Shown one piece after another: positions 15,908-23,995 of a DNA stretch of 34,101 nt; positions within the stretch are counted from its first letter, which is position 1; every line of letters starts with the position of its first letter. The notes under the pieces were generated by a model. It was not told the origin of the DNA. It saw nothing but the letters and a program-made list of their open reading frames with translations, and ran no database searches. Source of the stretch: Gammaproteobacteria bacterium (lineage in GTDB: Bacteria; Pseudomonadota; Gammaproteobacteria; HK1); assembly GCA_022823045.1 (NCBI GenBank), contig JAJDXW010000097.1:1-34101 (forward strand). Direction: 5' to 3'. The position numbers and the translations under genes were made by a program.

Positions 15908-17503
15908 CTACGGGCGATAGGTGAAGCGGGTGGGGCCGGGCTCGCGAAGCGGCGCGGCGAGGTTCGCGAACTCGCAGAGCAGGGCGCGGGTGTCGCGCGG
16001 GTCGATGATCTCCTCCACCCAGTAGGTCTCTGCGGTCCGGAACGGCGACCGGGCTCGCTCCAGGCGTTCCTCGATGTCGTGCAGGGTCGCCTCCCGGTCG
16101 TCCGCCGCCTCGAGCTCCGCTTTGTACGCGGCCTCGATCCCGCCCTCCACCGGGAGCGAGCCCCAGTCCGCGGACGGCCACGCGTAGCGGTACCGAAGCC
16201 GCGCGGTGTTCATGTGGGCGGCTCCCGCCACCCCGAAGCACTTGCGAACGATGATGCTGCACCAGGGCACGGTGGTCTGGAAGACGGAGGCGAGGGCGCG
16301 GGCTCCGTGGCGGATGGTCCCCGCCCGCTCGGCCTGGGTGCCGATGAGGAACCCGGGGATGTCGACGAGGTGCACCACCGGGACATGGAAGGTCTCCGCG
16401 AGCTCGGCGAAGCGGGTCATCTTGAGGGACGCGTCCGCGGTCCACGCCGCGCCGTAGTGGTAGGGATCGCCCGCAACGACCGCGACCGGCCAGCCATCGA
16501 GGCGGGCGAGCCCGGTGATGAGGGAGCGGCCCCACGCCTTTCCGATCTCGAAGAACGAGCCCGCGTCCACGAGCGCCTCGATGATCGGGCGCATGCGGTA
16601 GACCTTGCGCCGATCGCGCGGAATCGCGCTGATGAGCCATTCCTCGCGCCGCGCCGGATCGTCGTCCGTCGCGCCGCGCGGCGGCAGCTCGTACACCGAC
16701 TGGGGAAGGTAGGAGAGGAAGCGGCGGGCGTGGGCGAACGCTTCCGCCTCGGAGTCGACCACCGCGTCCACCGCCCCGATCCCGGCGTGCATGTCGGCGC
16801 GGCCGAGCTCCTCCTTGTCGACCATCTCTCCGATCCGGGCGACCACCGGCGGCCCCGCCACGAATACCTGGGACGTACCTCGCACGAGCACCGAGTAGTG
16901 GCTCGTCACGAGCCGGGCGGACCCGAGCCCCGCGATCGAGCCGAGTCCGAGCCCGATGACGGGGACGGTCGCGAGGTTCGCGACGGCGTGCTCCCAGCCG
17001 ATGGCCTGGCTCACGTAGGTGCGGCCCTCGGTCTCGATGGTCTTGACCGAGCCGCCGCCCCCGGTGCCGTCGACGAGCCGCACGAGGGGGAGGCGAAGCT
17101 CGCGGGCCATCTGCTCCGCCGCCACCATCTTGTCCCAGATGGACGCGTCCGCCGCACCGCCGCGCACCGTGAAGTCGTCGCCTTCGACCACCACCCGGCG
17201 GCCGTCGAGGTCGCCTCGGCCGTAGATGAAGTTGGCGGGCCGGAGCCCGGTGAGGCGGCCGTCCTCATCGTAGGAGGCGACGCCGGTGACCGAGCCGATC
17301 TCGTGGAAGGTCCCGGGGTCGAGGAGCCCGTCCACCCGCTCGCGCACCGTGAGCTTGCCCTGCCCGTGGTGGCGCGCGACCTTCTCCGGTCCACCCATCT
17401 CGCCGACGAACTCCTGCCGCCGGCGAAGCTCCTCGAGCTCGGGCTCCCAGCCTGTCGCCTCGCTCGCCGCCCGGGTCTCGGATGATTCCGGAATCGTGCT
17501 CAT
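15908..17503 (-). CDS. Acyl-CoA carboxylase carboxyltransferase (beta) subunit
   Basis: 531 residues, the usual size for propionyl/methylcrotonyl-CoA carboxylase beta subunits. N-terminal crotonase-like domain: GGPEKVARHHGQGKLTVRERVDGLLDPGTFHEIG (37-70), then VVVEGDDFTVRGGAADASIWDKM (about 106-128) and LVDGTGGGGSVKTIE. C-terminal domain: VDAGSFFEIGKAWGRSLITGLARLDG, then the LVDIPGFLIGTQAE loop and FGVAGAAHMNT, the CoA/carboxybiotin oxyanion region. These enzymes transfer carboxyl from biotin to an acyl-CoA. No biotin carboxylase or biotin carrier gene is nearby, so the partner must be elsewhere, or the protein acts as a decarboxylase-type subunit. The acyl substrate is not readable. Confidence 0.9.
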   Translation of the reverse strand: MSTIPESSETRAASEATGWEPELEELRRRQEFVGEMGGPEKVARHHGQGKLTVRERVDGLLDPGTFHEIGSVTGVASYDEDGRLTGLRPANFIYGRGDLDGRRVVVEGDDFTVRGGAADASIWDKMVAAEQMARELRLPLVRLVDGTGGGGSVKTIETEGRTYVSQAIGWEHAVANLATVPVIGLGLGSIAGLGSARLVTSHYSVLVRGTSQVFVAGPPVVARIGEMVDKEELGRADMHAGIGAVDAVVDSEAEAFAHARRFLSYLPQSVYELPPRGATDDDPARREEWLISAIPRDRRKVYRMRPIIEALVDAGSFFEIGKAWGRSLITGLARLDGWPVAVVAGDPYHYGAAWTADASLKMTRFAELAETFHVPVVHLVDIPGFLIGTQAERAGTIRHGARALASVFQTTVPWCSIIVRKCFGVAGAAHMNTARLRYRYAWPSADWGSLPVEGGIEAAYKAELEAADDREATLHDIEERLERARSPFRTAETYWVEEIIDPRDTRALLCEFANLAAPLREPGPTRFTYRP

Positions 17504-17605
17504 CGTCCTGCTGTTGCGTTGTCGTGCTGCTGCTTCGTCCTGCTCCCGCGCCGCCCCGCGTCCGCCCGGTCACCCGAGCTCGATCGACGAGGCCCCGCGC
17601 GCCCT

Positions 17606-18478
17606 TCAGGCCCCGAGCGCGGCCAGGAAGCGGCGGTGCGCGTCGAGATGCGCGCCCGGGTCGGCAAACCCGCAGTCGATGGTGCGGAAGGTGACGTGGG
17701 TCGCCCCGGCCGCCTCCCAGGTCCGCGCATCCTCCGCCCAGCGCTCCGGATCCTCCCCGTGCGCGTGCACCGTCGCTTCGACCCCGATCCCCGCCGGATC
17801 GCGGCCCGCCTCGCGCGCGAAGCCGTGGAACTCCTCGATCGCGGCCCGCCCCTCGTCGCCGCAGGGGGTGCGGGGGTTCATGAGCCAGCCGTCGCCGAGC
17901 CGGGCCGCCCGCCGGATCGCGACCGCCTCGAACGCCCCGATCCACAGGGGAATGGGGCGCTGCAGGGGGGGCGGGTTGAGCCCGACGTCGCTCAGCCGGT
18001 GCCAGCGGCCCTCGAAGGTGACGAGGTCCTCGCTCCAGAGCCGTCGCAGCACGTCCACCTGCTCTTCCACGCGGCGCCCGCGGTCACGGAAGTTCTCGTT
18101 CAGGGCCTCGAACTCGACCGCGTTCCAGCCGATGCCGATGCCGAGGCGCATCCGGCCGCCGCAAAGCACGTCCAGCTCGGCCGCCTGCTTGGCGACGAGC
18201 GCGGTCTGGCGCTGCGAGAGGATGAGGATCGCGGTCGTGAACTCGATCCGCTCGGTGACCGCCGCGAGGTGGGCGAAGAGGAGGAGCGGCTCATGGAACA
18301 TCCGGTCCCGCGTATAGAACTTCGCGTGCGGCGGTCCGCTCGGGGTGCGCGCCCCGAGCACGTGGTCGATTGCGGTCAGGTGGTCGAAACCGAGCCCCTC
18401 CAGCGTCTGGACGTAGTCCCGGATCACGGCCGGATCGGCTCCGATCTCGGTCTGCGGAAAGACCGCCCCAATTCGCAT
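17606..18478 (-). CDS. LLM-class (luciferase-like) oxidoreductase, probably F420- or flavin-dependent
   Basis: 290 residues from ATG 18478 (MRIGAVFPQTEIG), chosen because GGGAGG lies five bases upstream; an ATG five codons earlier lacks this. TIM-barrel landmarks of the bacterial luciferase family are present: GLGFDHLTAIDHVLG near 32-46, FAHLAAVTERIEFTTAILILSQRQTALVAKQAAELD near 75-110, GGRMRLGIGIGWNAVEFEALN near 114-134, and RPIPLWIGAF near 175. This matches the subgroup annotated as TIGR03619-type F420-dependent oxidoreductases, although cofactor use cannot be proved from sequence. The substrate is unknown. It is separated from the downstream carboxyltransferase gene by 102 bases on the same strand. 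Confidence 0.87.
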   Translation of the reverse strand: MRIGAVFPQTEIGADPAVIRDYVQTLEGLGFDHLTAIDHVLGARTPSGPPHAKFYTRDRMFHEPLLLFAHLAAVTERIEFTTAILILSQRQTALVAKQAAELDVLCGGRMRLGIGIGWNAVEFEALNENFRDRGRRVEEQVDVLRRLWSEDLVTFEGRWHRLSDVGLNPPPLQRPIPLWIGAFEAVAIRRAARLGDGWLMNPRTPCGDEGRAAIEEFHGFAREAGRDPAGIGVEATVHAHGEDPERWAEDARTWEAAGATHVTFRTIDCGFADPGAHLDAHRRFLAALGA

Positions 18479-19062
18479 CGTCTCCCTCCCCACCTGCCTC
18501 GACTGCGGCCAGCATAGCCCGGTTCAGAACCGGCGGGAACCCGATTCCTCGAACCGACCGGCCGAGGCAACACCTGTCAGCGGACGGTGCGAGGTCTCGA
18601 TCCACGAAGAATCGGGCCTGAGAAGACTCGCACTCGCAGTCGGTCTGGATGGGCCCTGGACACTGCATCCGGCACAAGGCTACACACTGGACGGGTACAT
18701 CCAGGGCTTTGAGGTGAAGCCTGGACCGCGCAAGGACACCTCGCCGCCGCTCAACGTGTAGCAGAGTGGGACGGGCCCGAACAAGCACGCGCCGAAATCC
18801 TGCAAAGACGAGGCGGATGTCCTACGGCTGAACGGCGCCGGAGCCTACGGATCCGTCCATGTACGCAGGCCCAGCCATGCTAGATTCCAGAGTCCTGACG
18901 GCAACGACGTTGCCGGATATCCGCAGGGGAGGCTGGTCCGTGAGCGAAAAGCCGTGAACGCGAGGAGCGGAACATTCCTGGCGGCCAGACAAGTCCCAGC
19001 CAGCGTTACCGGCTCAGGATGGAGGTGTCGGCCGGAAGCCGAGCTCCGCCGGTGCGCCTGAG
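18479..19062. other. 584-base intergenic region before the NYN-NACHT operon
   Basis: No convincing gene. On the plus strand a frame without a recognisable start runs to a TAG at about 18763 and ends with GYTLDGYIQGFEVKPGPRKD. Its amino-acid texture looks protein-like and it may be a decayed fragment. A compact hairpin, CGGCAAC-GAC-GTTGCCG, lies at 18899-18915 without a T-run. A very short frame (GTG 18940, reading MSEKP then stop) follows a GGGGAGG sequence. It could be a leader peptide or chance. Confidence 0.3.
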
Positions 19063-19719
19063 GTGGCGGCCAAACCTTTCAAGAGCGCCATCGGCTTTGT
19101 CGATTGGAACACGGCAGTCATCGCATCGGGAGCCAAGGTACGGGCCAAGCGGGTGGAGACCATCACCGAGCGAGCGCTCGAACACGTGGAACGGGTCGTG
19201 GCCGACCATCTCGTCGGTTCCGGTGCCGACTCGAAGTTCCAGGTCCGGCTTCGCCTGTACGCGGGATGGCACAGCGGAACGACCCCGTCCGACTATCTTC
19301 AGGGCATCGCCAGCGTGACCGAGGGATACGCGAGGAGAGCCCGGTTGTATCGTGAAGACCGCGTAATATTCCTGGGAGGACACGACGGCTTGCAGCCCGG
19401 TAACCGCCTGGCCCTGGTTCCGCGAAGATTAGCGCCCAGGCATGACGTTCATCTTCTCGACACGCTGCGATATCGCGACGGGGTTCAGCACGAGAAGATG
19501 ACGGACACGGCGCTTGCCGTCGATCTCCTCGGCCTCGCGCACCGGAAGGCGGCGGACCGGTATATCGTGGTCTCGGATGACGACGACATGTTGCCTGGGA
19601 TCTTCGCGGCGGAGGCCACCGGCGCCGACGCGAGGATGCTGAGCCGGCCGGACATGATCAGCAGATTCATGGCCCATGCCAAAGACCTGGTCCACACATA
19701 CGAGAGTGTCGGGACATGA
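19063..19719 (+). CDS. NYN-domain (PIN-like) nuclease, first gene of NYN-NACHT pair
   Basis: 218 residues, starting at GTG 19063; the ribosome site is weak, so the start is uncertain, but the domain begins soon after. AIGFVDWNTAV (9-19) gives the first metal-binding Asp (D14). The diagnostic NYN/LabA motif is EKMTDTALAVDLLGLA (144-159), close to the consensus 'EKGVDVALAVDLL', with D148. IVVSDDDDMLPGIFAAEATGADARML (168-193) is the 'SgDsDf.P.i..a...G..v' segment, with D173 and D175. These acidic residues form the Mg site of an endoribonuclease-like fold. Its stop overlaps the start of the NACHT-type ATPase gene (ATGA). I infer a nuclease effector controlled by that ATPase. Confidence 0.85.
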   Translation: MAAKPFKSAIGFVDWNTAVIASGAKVRAKRVETITERALEHVERVVADHLVGSGADSKFQVRLRLYAGWHSGTTPSDYLQGIASVTEGYARRARLYREDRVIFLGGHDGLQPGNRLALVPRRLAPRHDVHLLDTLRYRDGVQHEKMTDTALAVDLLGLAHRKAADRYIVVSDDDDMLPGIFAAEATGADARMLSRPDMISRFMAHAKDLVHTYESVGT

Positions 19720-21941
19720 ACGACATCCTGCGGGAAGAGCTCGAAGACCTCCGACTCTTTGCCGATCCCTTCGAAGAGTTCAGGAGTTCGCTGGCTATCG
19801 GCGGCTGGACGGCGAGCCTCGTGCGCAAGGGCGAGGAGATCGCGGTTCGGCGCGAGCCCAACGGCGTGGTCCGCACCTTGTCCGGACCCGGACAGGGGCA
19901 ATACCGCAGCCTGAAGGGGCTACTCGTCGGCGAGGCTTTCGCCAATCTCGAACGCTTGGCCAACGCACAGGTTCACCTCGCGAGAAGCCTTGTCGATCGG
20001 GAGACCGGGGAGCTGAAAGAGTTTCTGCCGAATGCGGGGGAGATTCGGTTCGAGGGAAAGGCTCCGGAACCCCTAACGTTCGATCGAGTTCGCGAAATTC
20101 TGAGGCAATCCGAGAACCGACTCCGGGTCTTCGTCGTGGACGGGGTCGCGGGGGTCGGCAAGAGCTGCCTCATCGAGCGTATCGTTCGCAATCGAGCGCA
20201 ACCCTCATCCTACAAGAGCGGACATCCTCTGCTGCTCCACGTCGAGAGCCGGGGCAAGGTGCTCACGTCCTTGAACGACCGGATCGCGGGGACGCTGTCG
20301 AGCCTTCGTGCGAGCTTCTTCGAAGAGGAGTTGAAACCCCTGATTCGCCGCGGTGCGGTTCAACTGGCGATCGACGGCTTCGACGAATTGTCCGACAGCC
20401 GGGGCTACGATCGGGCGTGGGGTGCGTTGAGAGACTTCATCCGCGATCTTGGAGGGAGGGGCACCTGCGTACTGGCCGGGCGGGACACGATGCTGGACAC
20501 GCGGGCTGTCCGCGAAGGCTTGGGAAACACGATTGGCGACGACGCCCTCATCTTCTTGCACCTGCGCCACCCTCCGGCGACCGAAATCAAGAAGTGGATA
20601 TCCCACAACCCGGATTGGCATGGCCGAAAGGCGGAGCTGAGTCTGTTGGAAAAACAGACCGAGAGCAACGAGTATCTACGCCGGCCTTTCTTCGTCGCGA
20701 GGATCGCGGACCTCGGTCCCGACCGCTTCCTGGCTGCCCAGGGAGAACCCATCGTGGAGGTCATCGATGCCATCGTGCGCAGAGAAGGCCCCAGATTGAC
20801 GGGGGATTCTTCCAGGATCGATCCGGGGCTCGCGTCCAAGCTGTACGGCGACGTCCTCTCCGAGGTGGCGAGAATGATGATGGACGACGAGACGGATGAA
20901 ATCGAAGAGGAATTCGTCGGATTGCTTGTCGAAGAAGTGTTCGACGGGCATGCCGAGCCCGAAATGGTGAAGGCGCTGGCCCAGCGAGCCCAGGCATTGG
21001 CTCTCCTCGAGGAGAACTCGGGCGACACGCGCAAGCGTTCGTTTCCCCACGAGACGGTCAGATCCTATTTCTTCGCACGAAACATCTTCGACTACTTCCC
21101 CGAGCACGGTGCGACCAACGGCCTGTATCGGGTCCCCTTGAACGCCGACGATTTTCGGATATTCAACCGAGTCGCACGACAGAGGCCCACGGCCGAGCAG
21201 AACCGCCTTCGCAAGAGCTTGCTGGAGAAGCTCCGCAAAGCGCCCGGCTACGATTACCTCCGCTCGAACATCGGCGGTCTCCTCCTGTCTTTCGTACCGT
21301 TGGAGGGGGAAGAAGACGGACTCGGCGACGATCCACTCGTACTCGCTCACCTCGAGCTGCGAGATGTGTGGCTGGCCGATCTCTTGGGCACACAGAAGGC
21401 ATGCCTGGACAACTGCCTCGTCCACCGTCTCGACGTGAGGGGCGCCGATCTCGGCAAGGTGCGCTTTTCCAATACCGACGTATTCGACTTGCTCGTGGAC
21501 CCGTACGTCAGATTCGGAGAGAGCGTCCCCAAGGTCCACTCCCTGCTCGTATACGAGCACTTCAAGGAGACTCGCTGGCCAAACCGGCCGGAAGACTGGA
21601 TTTCGGATAGATGTACCAAGGCCGGGGGCAAGAATGCCGAGCCGGACGAGAGACTGGACCTCTTGTACAGGTTCGCACGCATTTCGATGCGGCAGTACGC
21701 GATACGGTCCGAGCCGGACCTGAACGATCCGGCGGCGCGGAAGATCATCGGGTCACCGCTCTGGCCCGATCTGCGCACGCTTCTCGAAAAGTACGACCGG
21801 CTCGAATTGACCGGCAATACCGCTGCGGGACCCAAGTCCGACTGGTTTCATCTGGTCGCGGGCGCGGAATTCCTATATCCGGAGACCGCTACCCTGGAAA
21901 GTACCAGGGCCGTACTCGAAGAACTAAACGCAAATCCGTAG
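19716..21941 (+). CDS. NACHT/STAND-type P-loop NTPase
   Basis: 741 residues. The N-terminal 140 residues have no domain I recognise. The NTPase core follows: Walker A GVAGVGKS (143-150) and Walker B VQLAIDGFDEL (215-225), where the extra acidic residues after the first Asp are the NACHT signature. CVLAGRDTML near 256 is a sensor-like strand. A helical region with an RKRSFPHETVRSYFFARNIF segment near 440-460 resembles the 'F.H.sf.EYF.A' motif that ends STAND/NACHT modules. The C-terminal part includes a short pentapeptide-like run (VRGADLGKVRFSNTDVFDLL near 574) and no obvious LRR, TPR or WD repeats. STAND NTPases sense phage proteins or damage and oligomerise to activate an effector. Here the effector is probably the coupled NYN protein, not a fused domain. 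Confidence 0.85.
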   Translation: MNDILREELEDLRLFADPFEEFRSSLAIGGWTASLVRKGEEIAVRREPNGVVRTLSGPGQGQYRSLKGLLVGEAFANLERLANAQVHLARSLVDRETGELKEFLPNAGEIRFEGKAPEPLTFDRVREILRQSENRLRVFVVDGVAGVGKSCLIERIVRNRAQPSSYKSGHPLLLHVESRGKVLTSLNDRIAGTLSSLRASFFEEELKPLIRRGAVQLAIDGFDELSDSRGYDRAWGALRDFIRDLGGRGTCVLAGRDTMLDTRAVREGLGNTIGDDALIFLHLRHPPATEIKKWISHNPDWHGRKAELSLLEKQTESNEYLRRPFFVARIADLGPDRFLAAQGEPIVEVIDAIVRREGPRLTGDSSRIDPGLASKLYGDVLSEVARMMMDDETDEIEEEFVGLLVEEVFDGHAEPEMVKALAQRAQALALLEENSGDTRKRSFPHETVRSYFFARNIFDYFPEHGATNGLYRVPLNADDFRIFNRVARQRPTAEQNRLRKSLLEKLRKAPGYDYLRSNIGGLLLSFVPLEGEEDGLGDDPLVLAHLELRDVWLADLLGTQKACLDNCLVHRLDVRGADLGKVRFSNTDVFDLLVDPYVRFGESVPKVHSLLVYEHFKETRWPNRPEDWISDRCTKAGGKNAEPDERLDLLYRFARISMRQYAIRSEPDLNDPAARKIIGSPLWPDLRTLLEKYDRLELTGNTAAGPKSDWFHLVAGAEFLYPETATLESTRAVLEELNANP

Positions 21942-22010
21942 TGGCGGAGTCGACCGACCGGATGGCCGGGAGACATGCGCTGCTCGGACGGCATTGCGAC
22001 GCCAAGTGCT

Positions 22011-22757
22011 TCAGATCCGGATGGTCTGGCCGGGGCGGGCGGTCGTCCATTCGCGCCCCGGCTCGCGGAGCGCGGCCACCGCCCGGTGAAGCCTCGCCTT
22101 GTGCTCCCGGGCGTGATGCGAGACGACCACCCGCCGCACCTCCGCCCGGTCGGCGAGGGCGCGGAGCTCGGCAAGGGTCGAGTGGCCGGAGTACTTCCGC
22201 CGCACCGAGTAGAGCTCGTGAAAGAGGACGCCCACGCCCCGGTAGAGGGCCTCGGTCGCGGCGCTCGGCGCACCGTCTCCGCTGAACGCGCACGACCGGC
22301 CCTTCGCTTCGAAGCGCACGCTCAGGTTCACAACGCCGTGGTCGGAGCGGGCACAGGCGAGGGAGAGCGTCCCGAAGTCGACGCGCTTCGCGGGCGAGAC
22401 GGCGATGAACTCGAGCGGATACGAAAGGTGCTCGCGCATCCCGGGATACCCGAGGTCGAGGGCGCGCCGGACGAAGCTCGCGACCCCCGAATGGCCGATG
22501 ACGGGAAGCGGCCGCTTGCGCCGCTCGATGAGAAAGCGCCCGAGGAGGGGGACGATGCCGAAGGAGTGGTCCGCGTGGGTGTGGGTGAGGTAGACGGCAT
22601 CGAGCCGGCGGTGGAGCCCCTTCGCCCAGAGCCGTTCCGGGATCTGGTAGCCGCAGTCGACGAGCACGGTGGGCAAACCCGCCCCGTGGAGCAGGTACGA
22701 GTTGTTGCCGATGCCGGAGTCGAACGCCTCGCCGCAGCCGACGACGGTGACCTTCAT
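22011..22757 (-). CDS. MBL-fold metallo-hydrolase (ribonuclease Z-like)
   Basis: 248 residues. The metal site is AVYLTHTHADHSFGIVPLL (54-72; HxHxDH). Further ligands are D at CAFSGDGAP (about 160) and H near VVVSHHAREHK (about 213). The opening MKVTVVGCGEAFDSGIGNNSYLL is typical of the RNase Z/arylsulfatase-like branch of the metallo-beta-lactamase fold. It is too short and divergent to call tRNase Z, and is more likely a hydrolase of a small ester or thioester. Its ATG follows the BKACE-type gene's stop by 13 bases on the same strand, so the two are probably one operon. Convergent with the NACHT gene. Confidence 0.87.
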   Translation of the reverse strand: MKVTVVGCGEAFDSGIGNNSYLLHGAGLPTVLVDCGYQIPERLWAKGLHRRLDAVYLTHTHADHSFGIVPLLGRFLIERRKRPLPVIGHSGVASFVRRALDLGYPGMREHLSYPLEFIAVSPAKRVDFGTLSLACARSDHGVVNLSVRFEAKGRSCAFSGDGAPSAATEALYRGVGVLFHELYSVRRKYSGHSTLAELRALADRAEVRRVVVSHHAREHKARLHRAVAALREPGREWTTARPGQTIRI

Positions 22758-22770
22758 CGCCCCACCCCCC

Positions 22771-23664
22771 TCACGCCGCGGCGCGCAGCTCGAGCTGCTC
22801 GCGGACCTCGCCGGGGTCCATCACCCGGACGTTCATCGCGCGAAGGATCTCGACCGCGCGGGTGACGAGGTCCGCGTTCGAGGCATGCACCCCGCGCTCG
22901 AGGTAGAGGTTGTCCTCCAGGCCCACCCGGACGTTTCCGCCGGCGAGCACCGCCATCGCGACGTAGGGGAGCTGCATCCGTCCGATCGAGAACGTCGACC
23001 AGTGAGTGCCGGGCGGAAGCTGGTTGACCATGGCGAGCAGAGTCCCCGGATCGTCCGGCGCGCCGTACGGGATCCCCATGCAGAGCTGCACGAGGAGCGG
23101 AGACTCGATGAGCCCGTCGTCCACCATCCGCTTCGCGAACACGAGGTGCCCGGTATCGAAGACCTCGAGCTCGGGCCGCACCCCGAGGTCCTTCACCCGC
23201 TTCGCCATCGCGCGGAGCATGGACGGGGTGTTGGTCATGACGTAGTCACCCTCGGCGAAGTTCATCGTGCCGCAGTCGAGGGTGCAGATCTCGGGAAGGA
23301 GCTCCTCGACGTGGGCCAGCCGCTCAAGCGGCCCCGCCATGTCGGTCCCCTCCGGGTCGAGGGGGAGCGGGGTCTCGCCCGGACCGAGGGTGAGGTCCCC
23401 GCCCATCCCGGCGGTAAGGTTCAGGACCACGTCGGTGCCGGACGCCCGGATCCGTTCCACCGCCTCGCGGAAGAGCGCCGGGTCGCGCCCTCCCCGGCCC
23501 GTCTCCGGATCGCGCACGTGAATATGGACGACGGCGGCGCCGGCGCGGGCCGCTTCGATCGCGGACTCGGCGATTTCGGCCGGAGTGACCGGGATCGCGG
23601 GGTGCTTGCCCACGGTGTCGCCGGCGCCGGTGATCGCGCACGTGATGAAGGCGTTCCAGTTCAT
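22771..23664 (-). CDS. 3-keto-5-aminohexanoate cleavage (BKACE) family protein
   Basis: 297 residues from the ATG of [16 protein letters not shown] at 23664; the in-frame ATG nine codons earlier falls inside the inverted-repeat element and is less likely. Motifs: [18 protein letters not shown] near 45-62, whose HxH supplies two zinc ligands; [12 protein letters not shown] near 82; [17 protein letters not shown] near 126; and [16 protein letters not shown] near 246, with the third zinc ligand (Glu). BKACE enzymes condense a beta-keto acid with acetyl-CoA to give acetoacetate and a new acyl-CoA, as in lysine fermentation and several catabolic routes. The keto-acid specificity is not readable here. 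Likely co-transcribed with the MBL hydrolase, which could act on its CoA product. Confidence 0.92.
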   Translation of the reverse strand: MNWNAFITCAITGAGDTVGKHPAIPVTPAEIAESAIEAARAGAAVVHIHVRDPETGRGGRDPALFREAVERIRASGTDVVLNLTAGMGGDLTLGPGETPLPLDPEGTDMAGPLERLAHVEELLPEICTLDCGTMNFAEGDYVMTNTPSMLRAMAKRVKDLGVRPELEVFDTGHLVFAKRMVDDGLIESPLLVQLCMGIPYGAPDDPGTLLAMVNQLPPGTHWSTFSIGRMQLPYVAMAVLAGGNVRVGLEDNLYLERGVHASNADLVTRAVEILRAMNVRVMDPGEVREQLELRAAA

Positions 23665-23683
23665 CGCTTCGTTCCTCGGGCTT

Positions 23684-23872
23684 GCCCGCATATCTCACCA
23701 ACTTTCTGCTGCGGACGCCAATCTGCTCGCTGTGACAAGGCGTACTCCCTCAAGCCGCTTCACCGTAGTGTCGACTACGCCTTCAGCAGCGCGAAGCGCT
23801 CTCTCGGTCCGTGCGCCTTGTCACAGCGGCAGCTTGACGCCCTCGCGACGAAAGTTGGTGAGATATGCGGGC
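23684..23872. repeat. MITE-like element, 189 bp with 59-base inverted arms
   Basis: The outer 23 bases (23684-23706 and 23850-23872; beginning GCCCGCATATCTCACC) are perfect inverted repeats. The inner 14 bases of the arms (23729-23742 and 23814-23827; GCTGTGACAAGGCG and its complement) are also perfect, with an imperfect stretch between. The 71-base centre contains two small hairpins, GTAGT-GTCG-ACTAC (23765-23778) and AGCGC-GAA-GCGCT (23788-23800). No transposase is encoded. The element fills most of the divergent gap between the BKACE gene (20 bases away) and the aminotransferase gene. It is probably a non-autonomous transposon remnant. Family not assigned; the right end, read outward as CCTAG, only faintly recalls IS1380 ends. 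No target duplication was evident. Confidence 0.75.
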
Positions 23873-23995
23873 TAGGCTCCGGGGCGGAGGCCAATCGTGC
23901 ACCCCGGCTCGGGGGAAAATCAACCTCGGCCCGCCGGGGATCGGGGAGCGATGCGGCTATAGTTCGTCGTTTGCAACCGCCTGGAACCGACGCGC

